A stretch of 64,000 nucleotides of DNA. Source: Pelagibius sp965227505 (GTDB lineage Bacteria > Pseudomonadota > Alphaproteobacteria > Kiloniellales > Kiloniellaceae). The stretch is from contig NZ_OZ245757.1 in the NCBI RefSeq assembly GCF_965227505.1, forward strand, positions 3,534,001-3,598,000, read 5' to 3'. The notes beneath the pieces are model-generated. The model saw nothing but the letters and a program-made list of their open reading frames with translations. It did no database searches and was not told where the DNA came from. Each line of letters begins with the position of its first letter. The first letter of the stretch is position 1. Of this stretch, positions 1-7,830 are shown one piece after another. A program made the position numbers and the translations under genes.

Positions 1-933
1 GCTTGGGGGCAGTGCGGCCAGCAGCTCGGCGACCCTGTCGGGGTCGCGATTGGTGATCAGCCGCAACAGCGCCAGCCCCTCCGGCCCCAGGCCTTCGGCG
101 CGCGCGTTGCGCAAGAGGACTTCTGTCCCTTCATCGCAGCCTTCGAAGCAGCGCTCGCTGATGCGCTCCAGGATCGCGCGGTCGGTCGGGCTGTCGAGCA
201 CGACCGCGTTGCTGGCCAGGAAGACCCATTTGGCGGCCTCCAGCGGTTTGCCGACCCGCCACGGCCCTGTCTTTGCCAGGCGGTAGCGCCCGGTGGTGGC
301 GTAGGTCACGACGGCGGCCGTATCGTAATAGCCGCCGATGCCGACGAGAAAATGCAGAGGGGCCTGGGCGCGCACGTCCCGGCTGGCGATGGCCGCCAGC
401 CCGACGGCATAGGAGATGGCGACGACGGCGACACCCTGCTCGGCGGCTGCTGGGCGCAGATCGGCCAGATGAACCATCGCCGCCCCGATATCCCTGCTGT
501 CCTCGAGGCGCACCCGCAGCTGGCGCGAGCCGGGGACGTCGGGCACCAGAACCAGAAAGCGCGCCCGCGCCAGGCTGGTTGCCAGATTGACGACCCGCGC
601 ATCGTCCTTGCCGTCGCGGGTGAAGCCGGGCACCAGAACCAGCGCGCCGCCGATCGGCTGATTCGGTTCGTAGAGGTCGGCACGCGCCGCGGTTCCGTCG
701 ACCTCGTAGCGCAGGGTTGTCCGGCTCGGCCGCGGTGTCTTCTCCTTCAGCGCCGAAGGGCGGCTTCCCGCATCGATGTCCTGCAGCAGGCGCGTCGCCT
801 CCCAGCTTTGCCGTGAGACGCAGCCGCCCAGCAGTGTGGTGAGGAAGATCAGGCCGAAAAACGCCGCGACGATTTGTTTCCTGGGCGCCCCAGTAATTAG
901 GACTCGTGTCCGCGGAGGGCGATGTGCAGTCAT
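1..933 (-). CDS. Alpha/beta-hydrolase-like lipoprotein, C-terminus cut by window edge
   Basis: An open frame runs leftward off the window, giving 311 codons without a stop. The ATG at 933 is followed by a basic N-terminus, a hydrophobic stretch and a lipobox-like TLLGGC ending near residue 38, so export and lipidation are likely. After a linker comes a beta-strand pattern typical of alpha/beta hydrolases (GGALVLVPGFTRDG near residue 92). The place of the usual GxSxG nucleophile elbow reads AISYAVG, so the classical motif is degenerate. Hydrolase activity is therefore only inferred from the fold pattern; substrate unknown. It is divergent from the exporter genes that start at 1096. Confidence 0.6.
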   Translation of the reverse strand, partial: MTAHRPPRTRVLITGAPRKQIVAAFFGLIFLTTLLGGCVSRQSWEATRLLQDIDAGSRPSALKEKTPRPSRTTLRYEVDGTAARADLYEPNQPIGGALVLVPGFTRDGKDDARVVNLATSLARARFLVLVPDVPGSRQLRVRLEDSRDIGAAMVHLADLRPAAAEQGVAVVAISYAVGLAAIASRDVRAQAPLHFLVGIGGYYDTAAVVTYATTGRYRLAKTGPWRVGKPLEAAKWVFLASNAVVLDSPTDRAILERISERCFEGCDEGTEVLLRNARAEGLGPEGLALLRLITNRDPDRVAELLAALPPS

Positions 934-1095
934 GACTCTCGCTGGTTATGATGTGCGCCGCCAACGCTACGGTCTTGGCATGGCATCAGCTTCCGACGCC
1001 GTGATGATCTGGGTCAAGGCTGAGACGCGGCAGCGCCCATAGTCTCTCCTCAAGACTCGTGGAGTTGGGCAAACAATGGGGACCGGAGGAACGGC

Positions 1096-1839
1096 ATGCA
1101 GGCCGATCCAAGCCTTGCGGCTGACGATGGTTTGCGGCGTCCGTCGATCACCGCCAAGGGACTGACCAAAGTCTATCGCACCGGCGAGGTGGAGGTGCAC
1201 GCACTGCGGGGCGTGGACCTGACGCTTTATCAGTCGGAACTGGTGGTGCTGCTGGGGCCTTCGGGCAGCGGCAAGTCGACCCTGTTGAACATCCTCGGCG
1301 GGCTCGACCGGCCGACGGCAGGCCAGGTGTTCTTCGATGGCGAGGAACTCACCGCCTTCGACGAATCGACGCTGACCCGCTACCGCCGCGACTACGTCGG
1401 CTTCGTCTTCCAGTTCTACAACCTCATTCCCAGCCTGACGGCACGCGAGAACGTCGCCCTGGTGACGGAGATCGCTCCGCAGCCGATCACGCCCGAGGAG
1501 GCGCTTGGCCTTGTCGGCCTCGGCGAGCGCCTCGATCATTTCCCGGCGCAGCTCTCGGGCGGCGAGCAGCAGCGTGTCGCCATTGCGCGCGCAATCGCCA
1601 AGCAGCCGCGCATCCTGTTGTGCGACGAGCCGACCGGGGCGCTGGACAGCAAGAGCGGCACCATAGTGCTCGAGGCGATCCAGCGGGTGAACGAGGAACT
1701 GGGAACGACCACGGCCCTGATCACGCACAATGCCATCATTGCCGAGATGGCCGACCGTGTGATCTCTTTCGCCGACGGCCATATCTCGGAGACCCGCGAG
1801 AACCCAACGAAGCGCCGGGCTGCCGAGATGACCTGGTAG
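1096..1839 (+). CDS. ABC transporter ATP-binding protein (MacB/LolD type)
   Basis: Cytoplasmic ATPase of an export-type ABC system, 247 residues. Visible motifs are Walker A GPSGSGKST (54-62), the Q-loop FVFQFYNL, signature LSGGEQQR (153-160), Walker B ILLCDEPTGALD (173-184) and the switch histidine in LITHNA. The CDEPTGALD form and the short length match the LolD/MacB/FtsE-like family that pairs with FtsX-type permeases. The ATG has a strong GGAGGA ribosome site five bases upstream. The permease begins nine bases after the stop and a HlyD adaptor follows, so the three genes form one exporter operon. Substrate cannot be told from the sequence. Confidence 0.92.
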   Translation: MQADPSLAADDGLRRPSITAKGLTKVYRTGEVEVHALRGVDLTLYQSELVVLLGPSGSGKSTLLNILGGLDRPTAGQVFFDGEELTAFDESTLTRYRRDYVGFVFQFYNLIPSLTARENVALVTEIAPQPITPEEALGLVGLGERLDHFPAQLSGGEQQRVAIARAIAKQPRILLCDEPTGALDSKSGTIVLEAIQRVNEELGTTTALITHNAIIAEMADRVISFADGHISETRENPTKRRAAEMTW

Positions 1840-1848
1840 GCCGCGGCG

Positions 1849-4212
1849 TTGACGGCGCTCAATCGCAAACTGCGGCGGGATCTCTGGCGGCTGCGCGGGC
1901 AGATGTTCGCCATCGCTCTCATCGTCGCCTCCGGGGTCGGGGTGCTCATCATGTCGCTGAGTTCTCACGAGGCGCTGCGCGAGACCGCCGAGGCCTACTA
2001 CGAGCGCTACCGTTTCGCCCAGGTTTTCGCCGAAGTGAAACGGGCGCCCCGTTCGCTGGAGGCGAAGATCGCCAATCTGCCCGGGGTCCAGGCGGTCGAA
2101 ACCCGCATAGCGGAGTTCGCCGTAGTCGATGTCGAGGGTTTCGAAGAGCCGATCATCGGCCAATTCGTCTCTGTTCCGGAGAGCGGTCAGCCACTTCTGA
2201 ACAGGCTGGCCCTGCGCAGCGGACGCTGGATCGCGCCGGAGCGGGTCGACGAGGTCATCGTCAATGAGCCCTTTGCGGAGGCGCATGGCCTGATGCCAGG
2301 GGATAGCTTTCAGGCGGTGCTGCGAGGCAACAAGCGCACCCTCACCGTGGTCGGCACCGCCCTGTCGCCGGAGTTCGTCTACGCCATCGGCCCAGGCGCC
2401 CTGATGCCGGATTCAGAGCGTTTCGGCGTCTTCTGGATGGGGCGCGAAGCCCTGGCGGCGGCCTATGACCTGGAGGACTCCTTCAACGACGTCGTGCTCT
2501 CGCTGCTGCGCGGCACCGAACCGACGGGGGTGATCGAGCGTCTCGACAACCTGCTGGAAGATTACGGCGGGGTCGGCGCCTATGCCCGTAAGGACCAGAT
2601 CTCCAACTGGTTCATCATGAGCGAGTTGGAACAGCTGCGCAGCATGTCGGCCATCCTGCCGACCATCTTCCTGGGCGTAGCGGCCTTTCTGACCAACATG
2701 GTGCTGGCCCGCCTGATCGCCATCGAGCGCACCGAAATCGGTCTTCTGAAGGCTTTCGGCTACAGCAACCTCGCCGTTGCCTGGCATTACGCGAAGCTGG
2801 TCATGGTGATGGCCGGTCTCGGCGTTCTGCTGGGCTGGGCTCTGGGCTACGGCCTGGGTCAGATGAACACCCAGGTCTACGCCGAGCAGTTCCGTTTTCC
2901 CTTTCTGCTGTTTCGTCCCGGCCCCGGCTCTTTTGCGGTCGCTGCAGGCGTCAGCATGGCGGCCGCGTTGCTGGGGGCGGTGGGTGGCGTGCGCGGCGCC
3001 GTCACCCTGGCGCCGGCGGAAGCCATGCGCCCGCCCGCGCCGCCCAGCTTTCATAGAGGCGCGATGGCAAAGAGCCGGATCGCGTCGGTTCTGGATCAGC
3101 CGACGCGCATGATCTTCCGGCAGATTCTGCGCTGGCCGCTGCGCGCTTTCCTGACGGCTTCCGGCATCGCCATGGCCGTTGCCGTAATGATCTCGACGCT
3201 GCAGTGGTACGACTCCATCGATCACATGGCTCACGTCAATTTCTTCGAGGCGCAGCACCAGGACGCCACGATCGGTCTGGTCGAGGCGGAGCATGAGTCG
3301 GTGGCGCGGGAGTTGGCCGCCCTTCCCGGGGTCCTCGCTGTCGAACCGCAGCGTATCGTAACTGCGGTGTTCCGCTCCGGCACGCGCATGCATCGCGGTT
3401 CGCTGACCGGGATCCTGCCCGATGCCCGGCTTCAGCCGATCTACGATACGTCCGGCCGGGTGGTCGATCTGCCATCCAGCGGTCTGGTCCTGTCCAGCAT
3501 GCTGGCCGACAAGCTTGCGGTCGCGCCCGGCGACCACCTTTGGGTCGAGGTTCTGGAGGGGCGCCGTCCAACACTGCGGTTTCCGGTCGCGGCTGTCTTC
3601 GAAACCTATCTCGGTATGCCGGCCTACATCGACAAAGAGGCGCTCAACCGCAGCCTTCTGGAGCCGCGGCGCACGCAGTTCCTGGGTCTGTTGATCGACG
3701 AGGCCGAGCAGTCGGCGCTCTTTGCCGAGTTGAAGGACCTGCCCGAGGTCTCGGCGGTGATGATGCGGCGCGCGGCGGTCGATACCTTTCACGACACCCT
3801 GGCGCGCACTTTGATGATCTTCGTGTCCTTCTTCAGCGCCTTCTCCTGCACCCTGGCTTTCGGTGTCGTCTATAACACCGCGCGTATCGCTTTGTCGGAG
3901 CGCGGCCGCGAACTGGCGACGCTGCGTGTTCTGGGCTTCACCCGGTGGGAGATTTCTTACATCCTTCTGGGCGAGGTCGGGCTGATCGTGTTTCTGGGTC
4001 TGCCGCTCGGCTGCCTGGCCGGCTTCGGCCTGACCTGGCTGATCACCAGCGCTTTCGAAACAGAGCTCTACCGCGTTCCACTGATCATCGATCCCTCGAC
4101 CTTCGGTCTGGCGGTGGTAGCCGTGGTGCTGGCCGCCGCGGTCTCCGGTCTTCTGGTGCGCGAACGGCTCGACGGGCTCGATCTGATCGCCGTGTTGAAA
4201 ACCCGAGAGTGA
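1849..4212 (+). CDS. FtsX-type ABC transporter permease
   Basis: A 787-residue inner-membrane permease. It has an N-terminal transmembrane segment (about 19-37), a large periplasmic domain, then three helices near 270-390, and the same plan is repeated in the second half (segment near 440, periplasmic part, helices near 660-775). That double MacB-periplasmic/FtsX arrangement is known from YbbP/DevC-like exporters. No ATG fits upstream of the conserved start, so a TTG at 1849, just after the ATPase stop, is taken; GTG or a later start cannot be excluded. It would work with the ATPase before it and the HlyD adaptor after it. Confidence 0.88.
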   Translation: MTALNRKLRRDLWRLRGQMFAIALIVASGVGVLIMSLSSHEALRETAEAYYERYRFAQVFAEVKRAPRSLEAKIANLPGVQAVETRIAEFAVVDVEGFEEPIIGQFVSVPESGQPLLNRLALRSGRWIAPERVDEVIVNEPFAEAHGLMPGDSFQAVLRGNKRTLTVVGTALSPEFVYAIGPGALMPDSERFGVFWMGREALAAAYDLEDSFNDVVLSLLRGTEPTGVIERLDNLLEDYGGVGAYARKDQISNWFIMSELEQLRSMSAILPTIFLGVAAFLTNMVLARLIAIERTEIGLLKAFGYSNLAVAWHYAKLVMVMAGLGVLLGWALGYGLGQMNTQVYAEQFRFPFLLFRPGPGSFAVAAGVSMAAALLGAVGGVRGAVTLAPAEAMRPPAPPSFHRGAMAKSRIASVLDQPTRMIFRQILRWPLRAFLTASGIAMAVAVMISTLQWYDSIDHMAHVNFFEAQHQDATIGLVEAEHESVARELAALPGVLAVEPQRIVTAVFRSGTRMHRGSLTGILPDARLQPIYDTSGRVVDLPSSGLVLSSMLADKLAVAPGDHLWVEVLEGRRPTLRFPVAAVFETYLGMPAYIDKEALNRSLLEPRRTQFLGLLIDEAEQSALFAELKDLPEVSAVMMRRAAVDTFHDTLARTLMIFVSFFSAFSCTLAFGVVYNTARIALSERGRELATLRVLGFTRWEISYILLGEVGLIVFLGLPLGCLAGFGLTWLITSAFETELYRVPLIIDPSTFGLAVVAVVLAAAVSGLLVRERLDGLDLIAVLKTRE

Positions 4213-4255
4213 TGCACACGAGAGTGATAAAAATGACGCAGAGGAGCAGACTGGC

Positions 4256-5473
4256 ATGACGGTACAAGGACGCCGCGCGGTGCTTTGGGGGTCCCTCGTC
4301 GTGCTGCTTGGCGCCGGGCTTGCCTATGCCTTCTGGCCGCGCCCGGTTTCCGTGGATTTCGTCCTCGCCGGCAAAGGACCGCTGGTGGTGACCGTCGGCG
4401 ATGAGGGCGAGACCCGTGTGCGCGACGTCTTCGTGCTTTCCGCGCCGGTGACCGGCTACATGCGTCGTATAGAACACGACGTCGGCGATCTGCTGGAGGC
4501 GAGGCTGACCGAGGTCGCGCAGATCGAGCCGATCGATCCGACGTTTCTCGACGTGCGCAGCGCCACCCAGGCCGAAGCCGAGGTCGAAGCGGCCCAGGCG
4601 GCCCGCAGCCTGGCGGTCGCGGAGGTGGAGATGGCGGCTGCCGAACTCGACTTCGCCCAGGCCGAGCTCGAACGCGCGCGCCGGCTGATCGTTTCCGCCA
4701 CCATTTCCGAACGCGCCCTCGACGATGCGGAGCGGGTTTTCCGCACCAAGAGAGCCGCCTTGTCGACCGCCGAGGCGGCGCTGCGCATGCGCGACTGGGA
4801 ACTGGAACGCGCCCGCGCGGAACTGGTCTCCCCCGCCACCGCGCAGCGCAGCTACGATGCCTGCGATTGTGTGGTGATGACATCGCCGGTCAGCGGGCAG
4901 ATCCTGCGCATCCATCAGGAAAGCGAAGGCGTGGTGACCTCCGGCCAGGCGCTGATCGACATCGGCAATCCACGGGATCTGGAGATCGTCGTCGATCTGC
5001 TGTCCGAGGATGCTGTGAAAGTCGAAGCCGGCCAACGCGTGATCATCGAGGACTGGGGCGGCCCTGAGGACCTGCAGGGCCGTGTCCGACGCATCGAGCC
5101 GACCGGCTTTACAAAAGTCTCGGCGCTGGGCATCGAAGAGCAGCGGGTAAACGTGATCATCGATATCACCGACCCGCCCGAGGCCTGGGCCCGCCTAGGT
5201 CACGGCTACCGCGTGGAGGTTCGCATCGTGCTTTGGGAAAGTGAGTCGGTGCTGAAAGTTCCGCTTACCGCGCTGTTCCGCAACGGCGACGACTGGGCCG
5301 TATTCGTCGAGGACGACGGCCGGGCGCGGCGCCAGGCGGTTACAGCCGGCCGGCGCACGGACCTCGAGGCGCAGATTCTCGACGGCTTGGAGGAGGGTGT
5401 CCGCGTGGTCCTCTACCCGAGCGACCGGGTTGTCGAGGGAGTCGGTCTGACGGCGCGCGATCACGCTGAATGA
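4256..5473 (+). CDS. HlyD-family periplasmic adaptor (membrane fusion) protein
   Basis: 405 residues: an N-terminal membrane anchor (about 8-24, ending YAFWPRP), a split lipoyl-like/barrel region, and a central coiled-coil hairpin rich in Ala and Glu with many EVEAAQAA-like heptads (about 100-195). The second half has the beta-barrel typical of MacA/HlyD adaptors (VRIEPTGFTKVSALGIEEQR near 280). Adaptors of this class link an inner-membrane transporter to an outer-membrane channel; no TolC-like channel lies nearby, so it probably borrows one from elsewhere. GAGGAG lies 11 bases before the ATG. Confidence 0.88.
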   Translation: MTVQGRRAVLWGSLVVLLGAGLAYAFWPRPVSVDFVLAGKGPLVVTVGDEGETRVRDVFVLSAPVTGYMRRIEHDVGDLLEARLTEVAQIEPIDPTFLDVRSATQAEAEVEAAQAARSLAVAEVEMAAAELDFAQAELERARRLIVSATISERALDDAERVFRTKRAALSTAEAALRMRDWELERARAELVSPATAQRSYDACDCVVMTSPVSGQILRIHQESEGVVTSGQALIDIGNPRDLEIVVDLLSEDAVKVEAGQRVIIEDWGGPEDLQGRVRRIEPTGFTKVSALGIEEQRVNVIIDITDPPEAWARLGHGYRVEVRIVLWESESVLKVPLTALFRNGDDWAVFVEDDGRARRQAVTAGRRTDLEAQILDGLEEGVRVVLYPSDRVVEGVGLTARDHAE

Positions 5474-5599
5474 GCTGATTGCCGTAGGGGCCGCCCGTGC
5501 CGGCCAATTGTTCGGTCCCTTGATGTACCTCAACGACGTTGCCGCCTTAGTCCTGGAAGCTGACGGCCGTTTTTGTACTTCGTGACAGGCAGTCGAACG

Positions 5600-6061
5600 A
5601 TGAGAGTTCTGCCACTTACAAACGGCAAGATCAGCCAAGCCTATCCGCTGGCTCAGCTAAGTCATCCACAGCTCTCTCTGGAGGCCTGGACGCAGTTCGC
5701 TGCATTGCATCTCGCTCCGGCCCTGCCGCTCGAACGCGGTATCCTGACGGCGGAGGATGACCAGGGCACGATCTACGCCTTGCTTGCCTATACCATCGAC
5801 CCGGATCTCGATCATGGCCGGGCGCTGATCGCCCGCGAGGTGATCGCCGCTGCACCCCTGCACTGCACGCGCAGCACGGCGGTCGCCGCCTTGGTTCAGG
5901 CAACCGAGCGGCTGGCGCGCGAGAAGCGTTGCATGGCCCTGAAAACGCACTTCGGCGCCGGTGGGGAAGGCCATCCGGAACGGTCTCTGCACGCGCCCTT
6001 GTTGGCGGCCGGGCACGCGCCGGATCACGTGATGCTGTGCAAGACGCTGGTCGGACACTGA
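5600..6061 (+). CDS. Hypothetical protein with GNAT-like pattern
   Basis: 153 residues, same strand as the exporter genes but 126 bases away. The centre (GRALIAREVIAAAPLHCTRSTAVAAL, then a helix and ALKTHFG) resembles the core beta-strand and pyrophosphate-loop helix of GNAT acetyltransferases, but the usual Q/RxxGxG/A loop is not clear. I call the fold tentatively and give no substrate. The ATG at 5600 is preferred to an in-frame TTG 27 bases upstream. Confidence 0.5.
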   Translation: MRVLPLTNGKISQAYPLAQLSHPQLSLEAWTQFAALHLAPALPLERGILTAEDDQGTIYALLAYTIDPDLDHGRALIAREVIAAAPLHCTRSTAVAALVQATERLAREKRCMALKTHFGAGGEGHPERSLHAPLLAAGHAPDHVMLCKTLVGH

Positions 6062-6089
6062 TCCGGCCGGGCGCCCTTTGATGGCACAT

Positions 6090-6112
6090 TGCTGTTCCGA
6101 AATCGGACAGCA
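6090..6112 (+). other. Inverted repeat after the 5600-6061 gene
   Basis: TGCTGTTCCGA and TCGGACAGCA pair almost perfectly around a very short loop, with one unpaired T in the left arm. A T-run (seven Ts) follows only about 18 bases downstream, so it is an imperfect candidate for a transcription terminator. Confidence 0.4.
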
Positions 6113-6184
6113 GTGTTCCCATGAGGTGTCTTTTTTTGACCGCTGACGCGTCACGGCGGGGAATTTCCAAGATCGAGGCAGAGC

Positions 6185-6216
6185 CAGCGGTTGAGCGCCG
6201 CTGAGGCCCCTTTTTT
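6185..6216 (+). terminator. Possible intrinsic terminator
   Basis: CAGCGG (6185-6190) and CCGCTG (6198-6203) form a perfect six-pair stem with a seven-base loop; seven bases later come six Ts (6211-6216). The gap between stem and T-run is longer than usual, so efficiency is uncertain. Confidence 0.4.
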
Positions 6217-6369
6217 CACACGCTTTTGGAGGCCGGGAGGAGTTGAACGGCACCCGGCGGCCAGGATAATAAATCCCATCAATCGTCCGCAGAGGCGAGC
6301 AAGGGCCACGCTGCGTGAAGCCCTGAGCCGGTGCGTTGAGAGGGCCCGGCACAGAAAGGGGATAGGGAC

Positions 6370-6588
6370 ATGCCTCGACCATTGGCCGGCGCCGCCGTGC
6401 GCGTCGGCGAGCGATTTCAGGAGATGCGGGCCACCGCCCGCCAGTGGGAAGTAGAGTCGTTTTTCACCGACGCCCGCGCGGTGAACCACGTGTCCTTACG
6501 TGACACCCTGGACCCGTCGCGCCGTGTGACGTTGTCGTGCTCCGTCCTCATGGACCGCAGTCGTTTCAGGCCGCTCGGCTCCGGCTGA
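6370..6588 (+). CDS. Small conserved-looking protein, 72 residues
   Basis: A short protein with balanced composition and a beta-rich pattern: WEVESFFTD, then NHVSLRDTLDPSRRVTLSCSVLMDR. It has no signal peptide or membrane segment. The string of alternating hydrophobic residues and the DPSRR turn look like a genuine small folded domain rather than a chance frame. A good ribosome site (AAGGGG) lies nine bases before the ATG. Function unknown. Confidence 0.6.
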   Translation: MPRPLAGAAVRVGERFQEMRATARQWEVESFFTDARAVNHVSLRDTLDPSRRVTLSCSVLMDRSRFRPLGSG

Positions 6589-6602
6589 TCCGCTCCTGCT
6601 GG

Positions 6603-6658
6603 TTCACCCCGGCTCGTTCACCCCGGCTCGTTCGCCCCGGCTGGTCCGCCCTGGCCCA
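6603..6658. repeat. 14-bp tandem repeat, four units
   Basis: The unit TTCACCCCGGCTCG occurs twice exactly (6603-6630), followed by TTCGCCCCGGCTGG (6631-6644) and a diverged fourth copy (6645-6658). It lies in the non-coding gap between the 72-residue gene and the PilZ gene. Confidence 0.8.
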
Positions 6659-6786
6659 TCCCGGCTCGGCAGCGCCGCCCGACCGAAGCGAGCGGCTGGT
6701 CGTACCGCCACGGCATTAACCGGGATTTACCCTGGTTTGCGGCGATCATTAACGAATGCTTCAGGCTGTTGCGACATTATTGGGGC

Positions 6787-7218
6787 ATGATTTTCGGTTT
6801 CCTGTCGCGCCTTTCCAGTCCCCGCCAAGAGCGCCGCGTTGAACCGCGCGGTTCGCATTTGAAGGGCTTCATCTCCATCGATGGCTGTGAGTATCCCTTG
6901 AAGGACTGGTCGCGGCGCGGGTTCTCCGCAACCGGGTACCGCGCCGGGCACTATCCCGGCGACAAGATAGAGATGTCGGTGCGGGTCGATCTTGCCGAAG
7001 ACCCTTTGGTCTTTGCCTGCCGCGCGGTGGTGGTCTGGGTCGATCGCGACCGCCGGGAGATCGCCGGGGTCTTCACACACATGGATATGCGGATCCAGGA
7101 ACAGATCATGACGGCGATCTTTGCGCGGGCCGCCGGCTGCGGCGCCTGCGCGCCGCTCGATACGGCAAAGACCGGTCAAGACGAGCCGCTGCGCGAAGAG
7201 GCGCGCCTCCAGGCCTGA
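6787..7218 (+). CDS. PilZ-domain protein
   Basis: 143 residues. PilZ domains bind cyclic di-GMP through an N-terminal arginine pair and a D/NxSxxG motif. Here the pair sits in ERRVEPRG near residues 17-22 and the second motif reads KDWSRRGF (about 42-49), followed by the barrel (VRVDLAEDPLVFACRAVVVWVD). A Cys-containing tail (GCGACAP) follows. It stands alone, with no cyclase or flagellar gene beside it. Start at ATG 6787 rather than a TTG 18 bases upstream. Confidence 0.8.
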   Translation: MIFGFLSRLSSPRQERRVEPRGSHLKGFISIDGCEYPLKDWSRRGFSATGYRAGHYPGDKIEMSVRVDLAEDPLVFACRAVVVWVDRDRREIAGVFTHMDMRIQEQIMTAIFARAAGCGACAPLDTAKTGQDEPLREEARLQA

Positions 7219-7305
7219 ACGGTTGCAGGCCTGACCGGTTGCAGGCCTGACCGGGACCGTGCCGCCTCGCCAGCCGCCGCTTCGCCGGTCGCCGGCACTG
7301 CCCCT

Positions 7306-7614
7306 CTATCGCTTTTGGGTCCTCTCGGGCAACAGTGCCAGGACCGCCTTCTTTTCCTCGGCCGACAGGATGGGCCAGTCGCGGATTTCGTCGATATGGC
7401 GGCCGCACCCGATGCAGCAGTCGCTCTTCGGGTCGACCTGGCAGACCTGGATGCAAGGTGAGGGGACGGAGGTGTCAAACACCCTGGCGGCCCGCTTGCG
7501 CCGCCGGGCGCGCCGGGCCGCGCGGGCTGCTGCGGGGTCCTCGACAGCGGGCTCTTCGGCGTCAGGCGCCTGGCCTTTCCTTGCTGCGTCGTCGGGCTGG
7601 CGTTCAGGGCTCAA
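7306..7614 (-). CDS. DUF1289 family protein
   Basis: 102 residues. The C-terminal half has the DUF1289 cysteine pattern: SPCIQVCQVD, then CCIGCGRHIDEI and W in RDWPILS, typical of a small Fe-S or zinc-like Cys cluster protein. The N-terminal 45 residues are charged and Arg/Ala rich. It starts at TTG 7614, supported by AAAGGA about eight bases upstream; no ATG fits. Function of the family is not established. It is convergent with the PilZ gene and divergent from the cyclase. Confidence 0.85.
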   Translation of the reverse strand: MSPERQPDDAARKGQAPDAEEPAVEDPAAARAARRARRRKRAARVFDTSVPSPCIQVCQVDPKSDCCIGCGRHIDEIRDWPILSAEEKKAVLALLPERTQKR

Positions 7615-7830
7615 GGTCGGTTCCTTTGTTTTCCGCCGGGGTTTCGGCGTTGCCGATCAACCCCGTAACGGGCCTTAGCAGAGGGCAAAGGTGTTTTGCA
7701 AGCGGTGGCGGCACGCCTATGATTGCGCAGCGCTGGCGCCTGGCGGGGGCTGCCGGGATGCAGAGTCGGTGAGGAGCGCTTGCGGAGGGCGAAGCTGCGG
7801 GCGCGTGTTGGAAGGGGTCACGGGATCGGC

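Larger units (their letters stand above)
6062..6369. other. Intergenic stretch of 308 bases
   Basis: No convincing coding frame on either strand. It holds two hairpins listed separately (6090-6112 and 6185-6216). The rest, from about 6220, leads up to the ribosome site AAGGGG in front of the small gene at 6370. Confidence 0.6.

Noticed and set aside
967..2286. 439-codon open frame on the minus strand over the ABC ATPase and permease
   Set aside because: Its product is Arg/Gly/His-rich with no domain; it is an antisense reading of two clear ABC genes in high-GC DNA.
2413..4257. 614-codon minus-strand frame over the FtsX permease
   Set aside because: Low-complexity Gln/Arg/His composition; the plus-strand permease has full family motifs.
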